Part shown: positions 1 to 6,156 of the stretch, in pieces
Layout of the letters: each line of letters starts with the position of its first letter
How positions within the stretch are numbered: position 1 is the stretch's first letter
Position numbers and translations under genes: made by a program
The notes under the pieces: generated by a model
What the model was told of the DNA's origin: nothing
Database searches by the model: none
The model's input: the letters and a program-made list of their open reading frames with translations, nothing else
Source of the DNA: Synergistaceae bacterium
Lineage (GTDB): Bacteria; Synergistota; Synergistia; Synergistales; Synergistaceae
Direction of reading: 5' to 3'
NCBI GenBank assembly: GCA_031283975.1
Contig: JAITAT010000171.1
Span: 1-6,156 of the forward strand
DNA length: 6,156 bases

Positions 1-34
1 ACTTTCTCGGACGACTCACGGACACCCTCCTCAC
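1..34. other. GC-rich edge, possible end or start of a neighbouring gene
   Basis: This short GC-rich stretch contrasts with the AT-rich DNA that follows and may be the edge of another gene. Two readings are possible. On the - strand, AGGAGG (31 down to 26) lies six bases before a GTG at 19-17, followed by open codons reading M-S-R-P-R-K to the window edge, which would be a divergent gene. On the + strand, frame 1 is open from base 1 and stops at TAA 37-39, which could be the tail of an upstream gene ending ...TPSSR. The well-spaced Shine-Dalgarno site slightly favours the divergent reading. With so few codons neither can be confirmed. Confidence 0.25.
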
Positions 35-63
35 GGTAATATGAAAACTATTTTCAAATTACC
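35..63. repeat. Near-perfect inverted repeat, operator-like
   Basis: Two 13-base arms (35-47 and 51-63) flank the 3-base centre CTA. Twelve of 13 positions pair; the only mismatch is A41 against A57. The left arm begins GGTAATATG and the right arm ends AAATTACC. No T-tract follows, so it does not look like an intrinsic terminator. Its position about 170 bases upstream of the chemoreceptor start, in AT-rich DNA, suits a binding site for a dimeric regulator. That role is inferred; the symmetry is seen directly. Confidence 0.7.
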
Positions 64-213
64 ATATTTCCATATCTACGTCAATATGAAAATTTCCCGT
101 CTGAAAAGCGCCTTGATCATTTGAATTGTGTTTATTTCCAAATTTGTTGGTTTATGTTACTCTTGTCATGGATATTCGCGCTATTTTTTTGTTACAAGTT
201 CAATATAGTGGCC
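64..213 (+). promoter_or_regulatory. AT-rich upstream control region with weak promoter candidate
   Basis: The stretch is roughly one third G+C and holds no convincing gene. It contains AATATGAAAA at 83-92, an exact copy of the bases at 38-47, and a related inverted half-site at 67-75 (TTTCCATAT). CCATAT occurs twice, at 62-67 and 70-75. The promoter of the chemotaxis-transport operon should lie here. The best sigma-70-like pair I can find is TTGGTT (147-152) and GATATT (171-176) with an 18-base spacer, which is poor. TATAGT (204-209) resembles a -10 box but has no good -35 partner and lies very close to the ribosome binding site. I see no sigma-28 or sigma-54 consensus. Confidence 0.4.
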
Positions 214-215
214 TG

Positions 216-222
216 AAGGAGG
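216..222 (+). promoter_or_regulatory. Strong ribosome binding site fixing a TTG start
   Basis: AAGGAGG lies eight bases before TTG 231-233, which is ideal spacing. The first in-frame ATG (243-245) would be 20 bases away. The site therefore favours TTG as the chemoreceptor start. Confidence 0.85.
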
Positions 223-230
223 TCTCATAA

Positions 231-2255
231 TTGTTCAAGAATATGAAAATAAGGTCTCAAATTATTGCCGTTTCGTTTCTTCTGGTTCTGATATCCGTCG
301 CCTGCACCTCGGTCACCGCTATGCGATACTTCAACGGCTATATGAGAAAAAGCACCATTGATGAGGCTCGATATTCCATCGCCGGTTTCGAGGAAAAAAT
401 AAAAGGCGAGATGGAAAGAACACGCGCGTTCAGGGATAAACTGATGGAATCCACGGAGCTTGCCCGGCTTGTGAGCGCAAAGGACGCCGAGGGCATACTC
501 AATTTGACAAAGCCCCTTATTGAGGCAGGCGGCATAGATATACTGGTGATCGCGGCGGTTGACGGTGAGGTTCTGGCGCGCCCGCACGATCCAACCAGGG
601 TAGGCGACAACATAGGCGGTAACGAGGACGTAAAAAAGGCGCTTCAGGGCGATTCTTACGAGTTGTTCATGGCTGCCGCCTCCACAAAGCTGGGCTATTA
701 CTGCGGCGCCCCTGTCCAGTATCAAGGCGAAATAGTAGGCATGCTGAGGGCCGCGTTGTCTCTGGAGGACACGGCTCTTGTGGACGAGGTAAAGACGCTT
801 TTCGGCGCCGAAGCTACCGTCTTTGCCGACAAGACCAGGATCAACACGACGCTGCAGGACAACGGCAAAAGAATCGTCGGTACGGACGCGGCTCAAAATG
901 TGATCGATAAGGTCCTGCAAAGGGGCGAGGATTATTATGGCGAGCTGCAGCTCGCAGGCAGCCCATATCTCGCGCACTACACCCCGCTCAAGGACCCCGG
1001 TTCCGGCAAAGTGGTCGGAATGCTCTTTACCGGAAAACCCATGGAAGAAATGTACTCCGCGGAAAGGAAGTCTCTCATAGCGGTTGGAATAGTTTCACTG
1101 GTGGTGTTGATGGTGGCGTTCGCCATATCTTACATGCTCGCCCGGAAAATATCGAAACCGCTTGAAAGGATAGCGCAGCTCTCCGAGAGAGGAAAGAGCG
1201 GCGACCTCACAATCACCGAGGACGATTTCAGGTACGGCGGGCGGGATGAATTGGGGGTACTCGTCGGGTCGCTTTCCGCTATGATCGTCTCCCAAAGGAC
1301 CGCCCTATCGCAGGTTATTTCCACGTCGGATTCGGTCACTGAGCAGACCAAGACGCTTACGTCTCTCTCCCAGGAGAACAACGACGCCATGCTCCACACC
1401 AGGTCGCTGATAGACGAGGTTTCGCTCTTATGTGATACCAACGCCGACGCGATAGAGAGGGGAAGCGTCGGTATATCCGAGATGGCCCAGGGCGCCAACT
1501 CCGTGGCGAAGATGTCATCCGACAGCGCGAACTCGCTCGCGAAGACCACGAAAATTTCGAAAGGCGCCGTGGAGTCCGTTAACAACCTGGTCAAAAGCAT
1601 CAACATCGTAGACGAAAAGACGGCGGAAAATCAAAGCAAGATAAGAGAGCTATACGATTCCGTATCGGAAATATCGAACTTCATGAACGTCATAGCGTCC
1701 ATAGCGGATCAGACTAATCTCCTGGCCTTGAACGCGGCGATAGAGGCGGCAAGAGCCGGGGATGTCGGAAGGGGTTTTGCCGTAGTCGCGGAGGAGGTTA
1801 GAAAGCTCGCAGAGGAGTCCCGCAACGCCTCAAACAGCGTGGAGGTCCTGGTCACGGCTTTGAGAAAGAGCGCCGAGGACGCGATATCCGCCACGGAGGA
1901 CTCCGTTGAAATCGTAAAGCAGATTATGTCGATGGCAAAGGTGGCGGTCGACGGGTTGAACACCGGCATGGATGAAATAACGAGCGCGAACGAGGCGATC
2001 CAGTCCATAGCGGCGGTAGCGCAGGAACAGGCCGCGGCCAGCACCGACATAACGAGCGCTATCGACGCTATAAAGAACAGCACCGGGGAAATATCTCATA
2101 AGATGTCCGAGCTGAATGACCTGAGCAACCAGGCTTCCACAATAGGGGGATCGGTTTCCTCGTCCGCCGATGAGATGCATCAGGCCGCCGAGGAACTGAA
2201 AGAACTTCTCTCACATTTTAAGATGAGTTCGCAGCCCGCGCTCAAGGCTTATTGA
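231..2255 (+). CDS. Methyl-accepting chemotaxis protein with periplasmic Cache sensor
   Basis: This is a transmembrane chemoreceptor that would signal through CheW and CheA to the flagellar motor. It has 674 residues. TM1 spans about 9-31, followed by a periplasmic sensor (about 32-280) and TM2 at 282-304. HAMP follows at about 305-358, with the usual Pro310 and D339-E-L-G. A long coiled-coil signalling domain runs to the end. The hairpin tip at 491-530 is canonical ([17 protein letters not shown], then [16 protein letters not shown]). A597-Q598-E599-Q600 resembles a methylation site. The sensor is of double-Cache size; its membrane-proximal half resembles the Cache_3-Cache_2 type. I do not see the amino-acid-binding motif of dCache_1 receptors. 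There is no C-terminal NWETF-type CheR/CheB tether. Pro310-to-tip distance is about 31 residues longer than in E. coli Tsr (from memory), suggesting a 44-heptad class. The TTG start is set by AAGGAGG. It is the first gene of the operon, 3 bases before the ATPase. Arginine codons are mostly AGA/AGG (21 of 29), unlike the next two genes. Ligand unknown. Confidence 0.97.
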   Translation: MFKNMKIRSQIIAVSFLLVLISVACTSVTAMRYFNGYMRKSTIDEARYSIAGFEEKIKGEMERTRAFRDKLMESTELARLVSAKDAEGILNLTKPLIEAGGIDILVIAAVDGEVLARPHDPTRVGDNIGGNEDVKKALQGDSYELFMAAASTKLGYYCGAPVQYQGEIVGMLRAALSLEDTALVDEVKTLFGAEATVFADKTRINTTLQDNGKRIVGTDAAQNVIDKVLQRGEDYYGELQLAGSPYLAHYTPLKDPGSGKVVGMLFTGKPMEEMYSAERKSLIAVGIVSLVVLMVAFAISYMLARKISKPLERIAQLSERGKSGDLTITEDDFRYGGRDELGVLVGSLSAMIVSQRTALSQVISTSDSVTEQTKTLTSLSQENNDAMLHTRSLIDEVSLLCDTNADAIERGSVGISEMAQGANSVAKMSSDSANSLAKTTKISKGAVESVNNLVKSINIVDEKTAENQSKIRELYDSVSEISNFMNVIASIADQTNLLALNAAIEAARAGDVGRGFAVVAEEVRKLAEESRNASNSVEVLVTALRKSAEDAISATEDSVEIVKQIMSMAKVAVDGLNTGMDEITSANEAIQSIAAVAQEQAAASTDITSAIDAIKNSTGEISHKMSELNDLSNQASTIGGSVSSSADEMHQAAEELKELLSHFKMSSQPALKAY

Positions 2256-2258
2256 GAT

Positions 2259-3074
2259 ATGACAGTGCATAATACGCCGGAAGAATCCCTGATCGTCGTG
2301 AAAAATCTCTGCAAAAGCTTCGATGACCGCAGCGACGGAGTGCTCAACAACATCTCGATAAATATAAAAAAGGGCGACCTTGTCTCGCTGATAGGCCCGT
2401 CGGGTTGCGGAAAATCGACGTTTCTGCGGTGTCTCAACTGTCTCGAACTGCTCGATTCGGGCTATATCCGCATTGGCGATGTCGAACTGTCGCGCGGAGA
2501 TATCTCTCGCCGGCCAGATGCCAAAATGCTCGAAGCCTCGCACAAAATGCGCGCGGAAGTCGGCATGGTCTTTCAAGGCTACAACAACCTCTTTCCCCAT
2601 AAAACCGTCATGCAGAACGTGACGCTCGCTCCCCGCGTGGTGAAAAAAATGCCCGAGGCTGAGGCGCGGGAGACGTCCATGCGTATTCTGAAAAAAGTGG
2701 GGCTCGAAAACGTGGCCGACAAATACCCGTCCACGCTGTCCGGCGGCGAAAGCCAGCGCGCCGCGATAGCCCGGGCGCTTGCCATGAATCCAAAAGTAAT
2801 GCTGTACGACGAGCCGACGAGCGCCCTTGACCCGGAACTGGTCGGCGAAGTCCTGCAGGTCATGAAGGATCTCGACTCGGAGGGCATGACGCAGATAATA
2901 GTCACGCACGAAATGCAGTTCGCCCGCGACGCGTCCGACTACATAGTGTTCATAGACAAGGGCGAGATCGTGGAATACGACGATGGAGACATCCTTTTCA
3001 CAAAACCGAAGAACAACCGGACAAAAGAGTTCTTGAGACATTTCAAGGGAACCGGAACCGCGGTGAATTACTGA
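2259..3074 (+). CDS. Polar amino acid ABC transporter ATP-binding protein (GlnQ/HisP-like)
   Basis: This is the cytoplasmic ATPase that would power the importer encoded by the next gene. It has 271 residues, slightly longer than the usual 240-260. All motifs are intact: Walker A GPSGCGKST (46-54), Q-loop Gln106, ABC signature LSGGESQR (160-167), Walker B ending in D184-E185, D-loop S188-A-L-D191, and switch His217 in THEM. The block after the Q-loop reads NNLFPHKTV, typical of the GlnQ/HisP/ArtP family. The signature has ES where QQ is usual. The ATG lies 3 bases after the chemoreceptor stop. Only a weak AAGG (2244-2247, 11 bases away) precedes it, so translation is probably coupled to the gene upstream. 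Its stop TGA shares its A with the next ATG. Only 1 of 15 arginine codons is AGA/AGG. The substrate cannot be read from the ATPase. Confidence 0.96.
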   Translation: MTVHNTPEESLIVVKNLCKSFDDRSDGVLNNISINIKKGDLVSLIGPSGCGKSTFLRCLNCLELLDSGYIRIGDVELSRGDISRRPDAKMLEASHKMRAEVGMVFQGYNNLFPHKTVMQNVTLAPRVVKKMPEAEARETSMRILKKVGLENVADKYPSTLSGGESQRAAIARALAMNPKVMLYDEPTSALDPELVGEVLQVMKDLDSEGMTQIIVTHEMQFARDASDYIVFIDKGEIVEYDDGDILFTKPKNNRTKEFLRHFKGTGTAVNY

Positions 3075-3076
3075 TG
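3062..3076 (+). promoter_or_regulatory. Shine-Dalgarno site and TGATG stop/start overlap
   Basis: GGTGA (3062-3066) lies seven bases before ATG 3074-3076, and that ATG shares one base with the ATPase stop TGA (3072-3074). This supports ATG 3074 as the start and indicates translational coupling of the two transporter genes. Confidence 0.65.
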
Positions 3077-4624
3077 AAAAACATGCTGAAAATGATCGCG
3101 ATCTTCGCCCTGCTCCTGTTTCCAGCCCGTCTCGCGTCCGCCGGAGAAACGCTGCGATGGGGAGGCGACTCGGAGGGCGGTTTTCCCTATATGTTCCCCA
3201 ACCCTTCGAACACAGACGAGATAATAGGCTTCGAGATCGACATCGTGGACGAGCTGACGGCTTATCTCGGCATGACGCCGGAGTACGTCAACAATTCATG
3301 GGACAATCTGATTCCGGGGCTGGAACGCGGGCTTTACGACATAGCCATCAACGGGCTCGAAGTCACTCCTGAACACGAGGAAACAGTGAATTTCTCCATT
3401 CCCTACTATAAAACCTTCCTCCAACTGGCCGTCCGCGTGGAGACGCAGGACATAAACGTCCTCGACGACTGCAAGAATAGAGAAGTGGGCACCCTGAAAG
3501 AGAGCTACGCGCAGATGGTCCTGGAAGAACTTGGCGATGTGAGAATACGCACATATATAGTGGAGGCGAATACCTACGAGGATCTGTCGAACGGCCGTCT
3601 CGACGCCGCGTTGTTCGACTCTCCCATCGCCATTTACTCGGCCGGTTTCAACCCCGATATAAAATTCGTGGGGCCGCCGATCGGCGAAATAACCTACGCC
3701 ATAGCGGTGAGCAAGGAAAACAAAGAGCTTCTGGCTAAGATAAACGAGGCCATAGTCTATCTGCGCGACTCCGGCAAACTGCGCGAGATATACGACCGGT
3801 GGAACCTGTGGAGCCCGATGATGGCGGCGGAGTTCAACGACTACAGTCCGAGGAAGGTCGACAAGACGCGCTACGACGAATGGGCCGAGACGCGAGGGCC
3901 GAAACTGACCCTTGGCAGGAGGCTTCGCCGTTACGCGGCGCTGCTTCCGTCGCTCGGAGCGGCGGCTATCGTCACGCTTCAGGTCTCCGTCACCGCGATG
4001 CTCATCGCGATAGTGCTCGGGCTGGTGCTGGCAATCGCGCGCGTCTTCGCGCCCAAGTGGGTATCGGTTCTTTCTGCGGCGTTCGTGGAATTCATGCGCG
4101 GCACTCCGGTGCTGATACAACTGTTTTTCATCTTCTACGGGCTGCCCAACGTCGGGATAAAACTGTCTCCTTTCTGGGCGGGCGCCGTGGGGCTGGGTCT
4201 CAACTACGCGGCTTACGAGGCGGAAATTTACCGCGCAGGGCTTCTCGCCATCCCGCAGACGCAGTGGGAGGCGGCGCTCGCCCTCGGCATGACGCACTGG
4301 CAGGCCATGCGCGAGGTGACGCTGCCGCAGGCCGTGAGGGTGGTCATTCCCCCGATAACCAATGACTTCATATCGCTGCTGAAAGATTCGTCGCTGGTGT
4401 CTATAATAACGATGGTCGACCTGACAAAAGCTTACGGACAGTTCGCCGCTGCGTACTACGACTATTTCGGCCCCGGCATAATAGTCGCTTTCATCTATCT
4501 GATCATCGGCCTGCCGTTCGTCAAGTTCTCGCGCTATACGGAACGCCGTCTCGCCGAGCAGGACAAGGACGGCAAAAAAAGCCCGGGAGTAAACATCTAC
4601 AGAATGAACACGCGGTGGCGATAA
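3074..4624 (+). CDS. Fused substrate-binding protein and permease of a polar amino acid ABC importer
   Basis: One 516-residue chain carries two importer parts that are usually separate proteins. A signal peptide (1-23, cut predicted at ASA/GE) precedes an SBP_bac_3-type binding domain (about 24-247). A charged linker (about 248-289) leads to a HisM/GlnP-type permease (about 290-490). Permease landmarks are R342-G-T-P, the EAA loop (E399-A-A with G405) that docks on the ATPase, and K437-D-S-S-L; about five membrane segments are expected. GlnP of Lactococcus is a known precedent for such a fusion. Because the permease acts as a dimer, each importer would carry two tethered binding domains. By my alignment with LAO-binding protein, D182 matches the amino-group ligand Asp161. 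His101 stands where Arg77 binds the carboxylate, N93-G-L-E96 replaces S-S-L-S, and E143-S-Y145 replaces G-S-T. The substrate may therefore be atypical. It is the last gene of the operon, just before a terminator. Confidence 0.95.
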   Translation: MKNMLKMIAIFALLLFPARLASAGETLRWGGDSEGGFPYMFPNPSNTDEIIGFEIDIVDELTAYLGMTPEYVNNSWDNLIPGLERGLYDIAINGLEVTPEHEETVNFSIPYYKTFLQLAVRVETQDINVLDDCKNREVGTLKESYAQMVLEELGDVRIRTYIVEANTYEDLSNGRLDAALFDSPIAIYSAGFNPDIKFVGPPIGEITYAIAVSKENKELLAKINEAIVYLRDSGKLREIYDRWNLWSPMMAAEFNDYSPRKVDKTRYDEWAETRGPKLTLGRRLRRYAALLPSLGAAAIVTLQVSVTAMLIAIVLGLVLAIARVFAPKWVSVLSAAFVEFMRGTPVLIQLFFIFYGLPNVGIKLSPFWAGAVGLGLNYAAYEAEIYRAGLLAIPQTQWEAALALGMTHWQAMREVTLPQAVRVVIPPITNDFISLLKDSSLVSIITMVDLTKAYGQFAAAYYDYFGPGIIVAFIYLIIGLPFVKFSRYTERRLAEQDKDGKKSPGVNIYRMNTRWR

Positions 4625-4638
4625 CCGGGTTTTAAACG

Positions 4639-4686
4639 AAAAAAGAAGCGGCTTGCGGGACAAGCTTCCGCAGCCGCTCTTTTTTT
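4639..4686. terminator. Bidirectional intrinsic terminator between convergent genes
   Basis: An A6 tract (4639-4644) precedes a hairpin. AGCGGC (4647-4652) pairs with GCCGCT (4673-4678), and TGCGG (4654-4658) with CCGCA (4668-4672). T4653 is bulged. GA/TT pairs extend the stem to a CAAGC loop. T7 (4680-4686) follows. The T tract serves the + strand operon ending at 4624, and the A tract gives a U tract for the - strand gene ending at 4693. Confidence 0.9.
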
Positions 4687-4692
4687 GTTGTG

Positions 4693-5664
4693 TTAAATCA
4701 TGTTGGCGGCGTAGCTGTCGTCTATTTTTTTCAGTTCTTCCGCGCTCAGTTCCCAATCGGCGGCGCGCGCGTTTTTCTCCATGTTTTCCGGCTTGGTCGT
4801 TCCTATCAGAGCCGTGGAAACTCCCGGCCGCGCGAGCACCCAGTTGATAGAGACCTCAGCCGTCGATACCCCTCTGGCGCCGGCTATTTCACGGAGAGTG
4901 TCTATCACCTTGCCGCATTTCGCCCACTTTTCCTCTCCGAAGAAATCGTAGAAGAATACGCGCAGCTCCTTGTCCGTCACCTTCGGAGGTTCCTTGAACG
5001 CGCCGGTCAAAATACCGCCGCCCAGCGAACCGTAGGTCATTATTCCCAGACCCGCATCCCTCGCGAACGGGATGACGCCGTTGTCGAAGTTGGAACGGTC
5101 GAAGATCGACGCCGAGGGTTGGATTCCGCTTATTCCGGCTTTTTCGACGGCGTGTTTTGTCTGTTCGACGCTGAAATTGGAGACCGCTCCGGCGCGTATT
5201 TTACCTTCTTTTTTCCATTTCGCGAGCAGTTCGAGCGCCCCGTCGTTGCCGAAGTTCAAGTCGGGCCAGTGAATGAAGTATATATCGATATAGTCGGAGC
5301 CGAGGCGTTTGAGCGAGTTCTCGAGTTCCGCCTCGGCGACCGCGGGCGAGAGGCACCTTGTGTATTCGCCGGGGATTTTGTAATCGCCGACGCCCAACAC
5401 CCGGTGAACGCCGAATTTTGTCGACAATACGGCCTTGTCTCGGCGGCCTTTCAACGCCTTGCCGACGGTGATTTCGGCCTCGTAAGCCTGACCGTATGCC
5501 GGAGACGTGTCAATGAGGTTCACTCCCAAGTCGAGCGCCTTGTGAATGGTGTCGATGCCCTTTCGTTCCTCTACCGCTCCGAAGAAGTCGCTGCCGAGAG
5601 GCCACGTGCCAAGCCCTATCACCGATACGTCGATTCCGCTGTTTCCGAATTTTCTGTATTTCAT
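4693..5664 (-). CDS. Aldo/keto reductase (IolS/AKR11-like)
   Basis: This is a cytosolic NAD(P)H-dependent oxidoreductase acting on aldehydes, ketones or sugars. Its 323 residues are normal for the family. The full catalytic tetrad is visible: Asp52 and Tyr57 in NLIDTSPAYG, Lys83 in STKFG, and His132 in YFIHWPD. The cofactor loop near the C-terminus reads IGTTKPENMEKN (287-298), matching the GxxxPxxxxxN pattern of this superfamily, and the first strand carries GLGTWPLG. The start ATG (5664-5662) has AAAGGA on the - strand (5678-5673), eight bases away. It lies 33 bases downstream of the sugar kinase on the same strand and probably shares its transcript. It converges with the transporter operon and ends at the shared terminator. 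The substrate cannot be assigned from sequence; a sugar or polyol is plausible from the kinase neighbour. Confidence 0.93.
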   Translation of the reverse strand: MKYRKFGNSGIDVSVIGLGTWPLGSDFFGAVEERKGIDTIHKALDLGVNLIDTSPAYGQAYEAEITVGKALKGRRDKAVLSTKFGVHRVLGVGDYKIPGEYTRCLSPAVAEAELENSLKRLGSDYIDIYFIHWPDLNFGNDGALELLAKWKKEGKIRAGAVSNFSVEQTKHAVEKAGISGIQPSASIFDRSNFDNGVIPFARDAGLGIMTYGSLGGGILTGAFKEPPKVTDKELRVFFYDFFGEEKWAKCGKVIDTLREIAGARGVSTAEVSINWVLARPGVSTALIGTTKPENMEKNARAADWELSAEELKKIDDSYAANMI

Positions 5665-5672
5665 CGCTGCCG

Positions 5673-5678
5673 TCCTTT
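5673..5678 (-). promoter_or_regulatory. Ribosome binding site of the aldo/keto reductase
   Basis: Read on the - strand this is AAAGGA, eight bases before ATG 5664-5662. I see no separate promoter in the 33-base gap to the kinase, which favours one transcript. Confidence 0.65.
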
Positions 5679-5697
5679 CGTAATTGCAAATAATCCG

Positions 5698-6156
5698 TCA
5701 CTTCGGGCGCAGTTCGGCCAGCTTCGTGAAAACGTCCTTTTCCTTGAGGCCGTAGTATGCCGCCTTGTAAGCGTCGAAACTCTTGTTGTATATCGCGACG
5801 TTTTCCGCTATCGGCTCGTAGACCTCGCCGAACTGAACCATGTCCGAAACGAACTCGTCGAGGTTTTTGACAAGTCCAGCGCCCATCGCGGCAAGCCCAG
5901 CCGCGCCCAATACCGCCGCGTCAGGAACGACCAGCGTGCGGATTTTCCGCCCCATTATGTCGGCCAATACCTGGCACCACGTCTTTGACTTCGAGACCCC
6001 GCCCGTTATCGTGATAACGTCGTCCATCGCCACTCCGGCCGCGAGCACCGATTCGAGTATATGACGGGCTTCGAGCGATATCCCTTCGATGACGGAACGC
6101 ACGATGTCGGCTTTGGTGTGCGTGTTGCGCAACCCGAGGAACATGCCGGTCGCGTT
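5698..6156 (-). CDS. FGGY-family carbohydrate kinase, C-terminal part (xylulokinase-like)
   Basis: The gene enters from beyond the right edge; the last 152 residues and stop TGA (5700-5698) are visible. FGGY kinases phosphorylate sugars or polyols with ATP in the cytosol. The visible part belongs to the second actin-like ATPase domain. Near the start come G-M-F-L-G-L and, further on, VIEGISLEARHIL, the usual helix before the nucleotide site. The adenosine-binding segment follows, TGGVSKSKTWCQVLADIMG, matching the family pattern GGxSxSxxWxQxxADxxG. AVLGAAGLAAMGAG matches the conserved ALGAA block. The frame continues open upstream as N-A-T-G before Met at 6144, so that Met is internal rather than a start. 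The substrate-binding domain is outside the window, so the sugar is unknown; xylulokinase-like is the closest impression. The gene sits upstream of the aldo/keto reductase in a probable two-gene operon. Confidence 0.9.
   Translation of the reverse strand, partial: NATGMFLGLRNTHTKADIVRSVIEGISLEARHILESVLAAGVAMDDVITITGGVSKSKTWCQVLADIMGRKIRTLVVPDAAVLGAAGLAAMGAGLVKNLDEFVSDMVQFGEVYEPIAENVAIYNKSFDAYKAAYYGLKEKDVFTKLAELRPK

Noticed and set aside
35..63. The palindrome as an intrinsic terminator of an upstream gene
   Set aside because: The stem is mostly A-T and no T tract follows on either strand, so an operator-type role fits better.
41..124. Small + strand frame of 27 codons starting at ATG 41 within the AT-rich leader
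   Set aside because: It has no ribosome binding site at useful spacing and it overlaps the palindrome. AT-rich DNA gives such Lys/Ile-rich frames by chance.
113..209. Sigma-28 or sigma-54 promoter for the chemoreceptor operon
   Set aside because: I looked for TAAA-N15-GCCGATAA and TGGCAC-N5-TTGC and found no acceptable match.
225..977. Open frame of 250 codons on the - strand, opposite the chemoreceptor sensor
   Set aside because: It lies opposite a well-supported coding frame with its own ribosome binding site and has no recognisable motif.
2211..3041. Open frame of 276 codons on the - strand, opposite the ATPase
   Set aside because: The + strand carries every ABC ATPase motif in order; the reverse product is low-complexity His/Arg/Phe-rich sequence.
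3296..4756. Long open frame of 486 codons on the - strand, opposite the fused permease and across the terminator
   Set aside because: The + strand frame has unmistakable binding-protein and permease motifs. The - strand product is Arg- and His-rich with no recognisable domain and runs through the intrinsic terminator, so it is a codon-bias shadow.
4690..5988. Open frame of 432 codons on the + strand, opposite the aldo/keto reductase and kinase
   Set aside because: Both - strand genes show complete family motifs, while this frame spans two genes, begins inside the terminator region and shows no domain.
1..6156. CRISPR array, tRNA or rRNA gene, insertion sequence
   Set aside because: There are no regularly spaced repeats, no cloverleaf-like or rRNA-like segment, and no transposase frame or paired terminal repeats; nearly all sequence after 230 is accounted for by coding genes.

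Overview
The window looks like bacterial chromosome from a motile organism. The coding parts appear moderately GC-rich, and Shine-Dalgarno sites are clear. Frequent ATA codons, plus a chemoreceptor next to an amino-acid-type transporter, suggest an anaerobic amino-acid user such as a member of Synergistota. That placement is a weak inference from codon flavour and gene content; no marker gene is present.

Layout. Bases 1-230 are a control region: a short GC-rich end (1-34), then about 180 bases at roughly one third G+C that hold a near-perfect 29-base inverted repeat (35-63), repeated half-sites, and a strong ribosome binding site. Three tightly packed + strand genes follow: a methyl-accepting chemotaxis protein (231-2255), a polar amino acid ABC transporter ATPase (2259-3074), and a single polypeptide fusing the periplasmic substrate-binding domain to the permease (3074-4624). 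The gaps are 3 bases and a 1-base overlap, so this is almost certainly one operon. A hairpin with A and T tracts (4639-4686) ends it and also serves the convergent strand. On the - strand, an FGGY-family sugar kinase (5698 to beyond 6156, only its C-terminal part visible) lies 33 bases upstream of an aldo/keto reductase (4693-5664); these two probably form a second operon.

How the genes may work together. The ATPase and the fused binding protein-permease together provide every part of a GlnPQ-like importer. The chemoreceptor ahead of them has a periplasmic double-Cache-like sensor and a complete cytoplasmic signalling tip. The simplest reading is a sense-and-import unit, in which the cell swims toward the compound that the importer takes up. 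The binding domain keeps the aspartate that holds the alpha-amino group in LAO/HisJ-type proteins. At the positions that normally hold the alpha-carboxylate it has His and a Glu-Ser-Tyr loop, so the ligand may not be an ordinary amino acid. The kinase and reductase point to carbohydrate or polyol metabolism and have no evident link to the operon.
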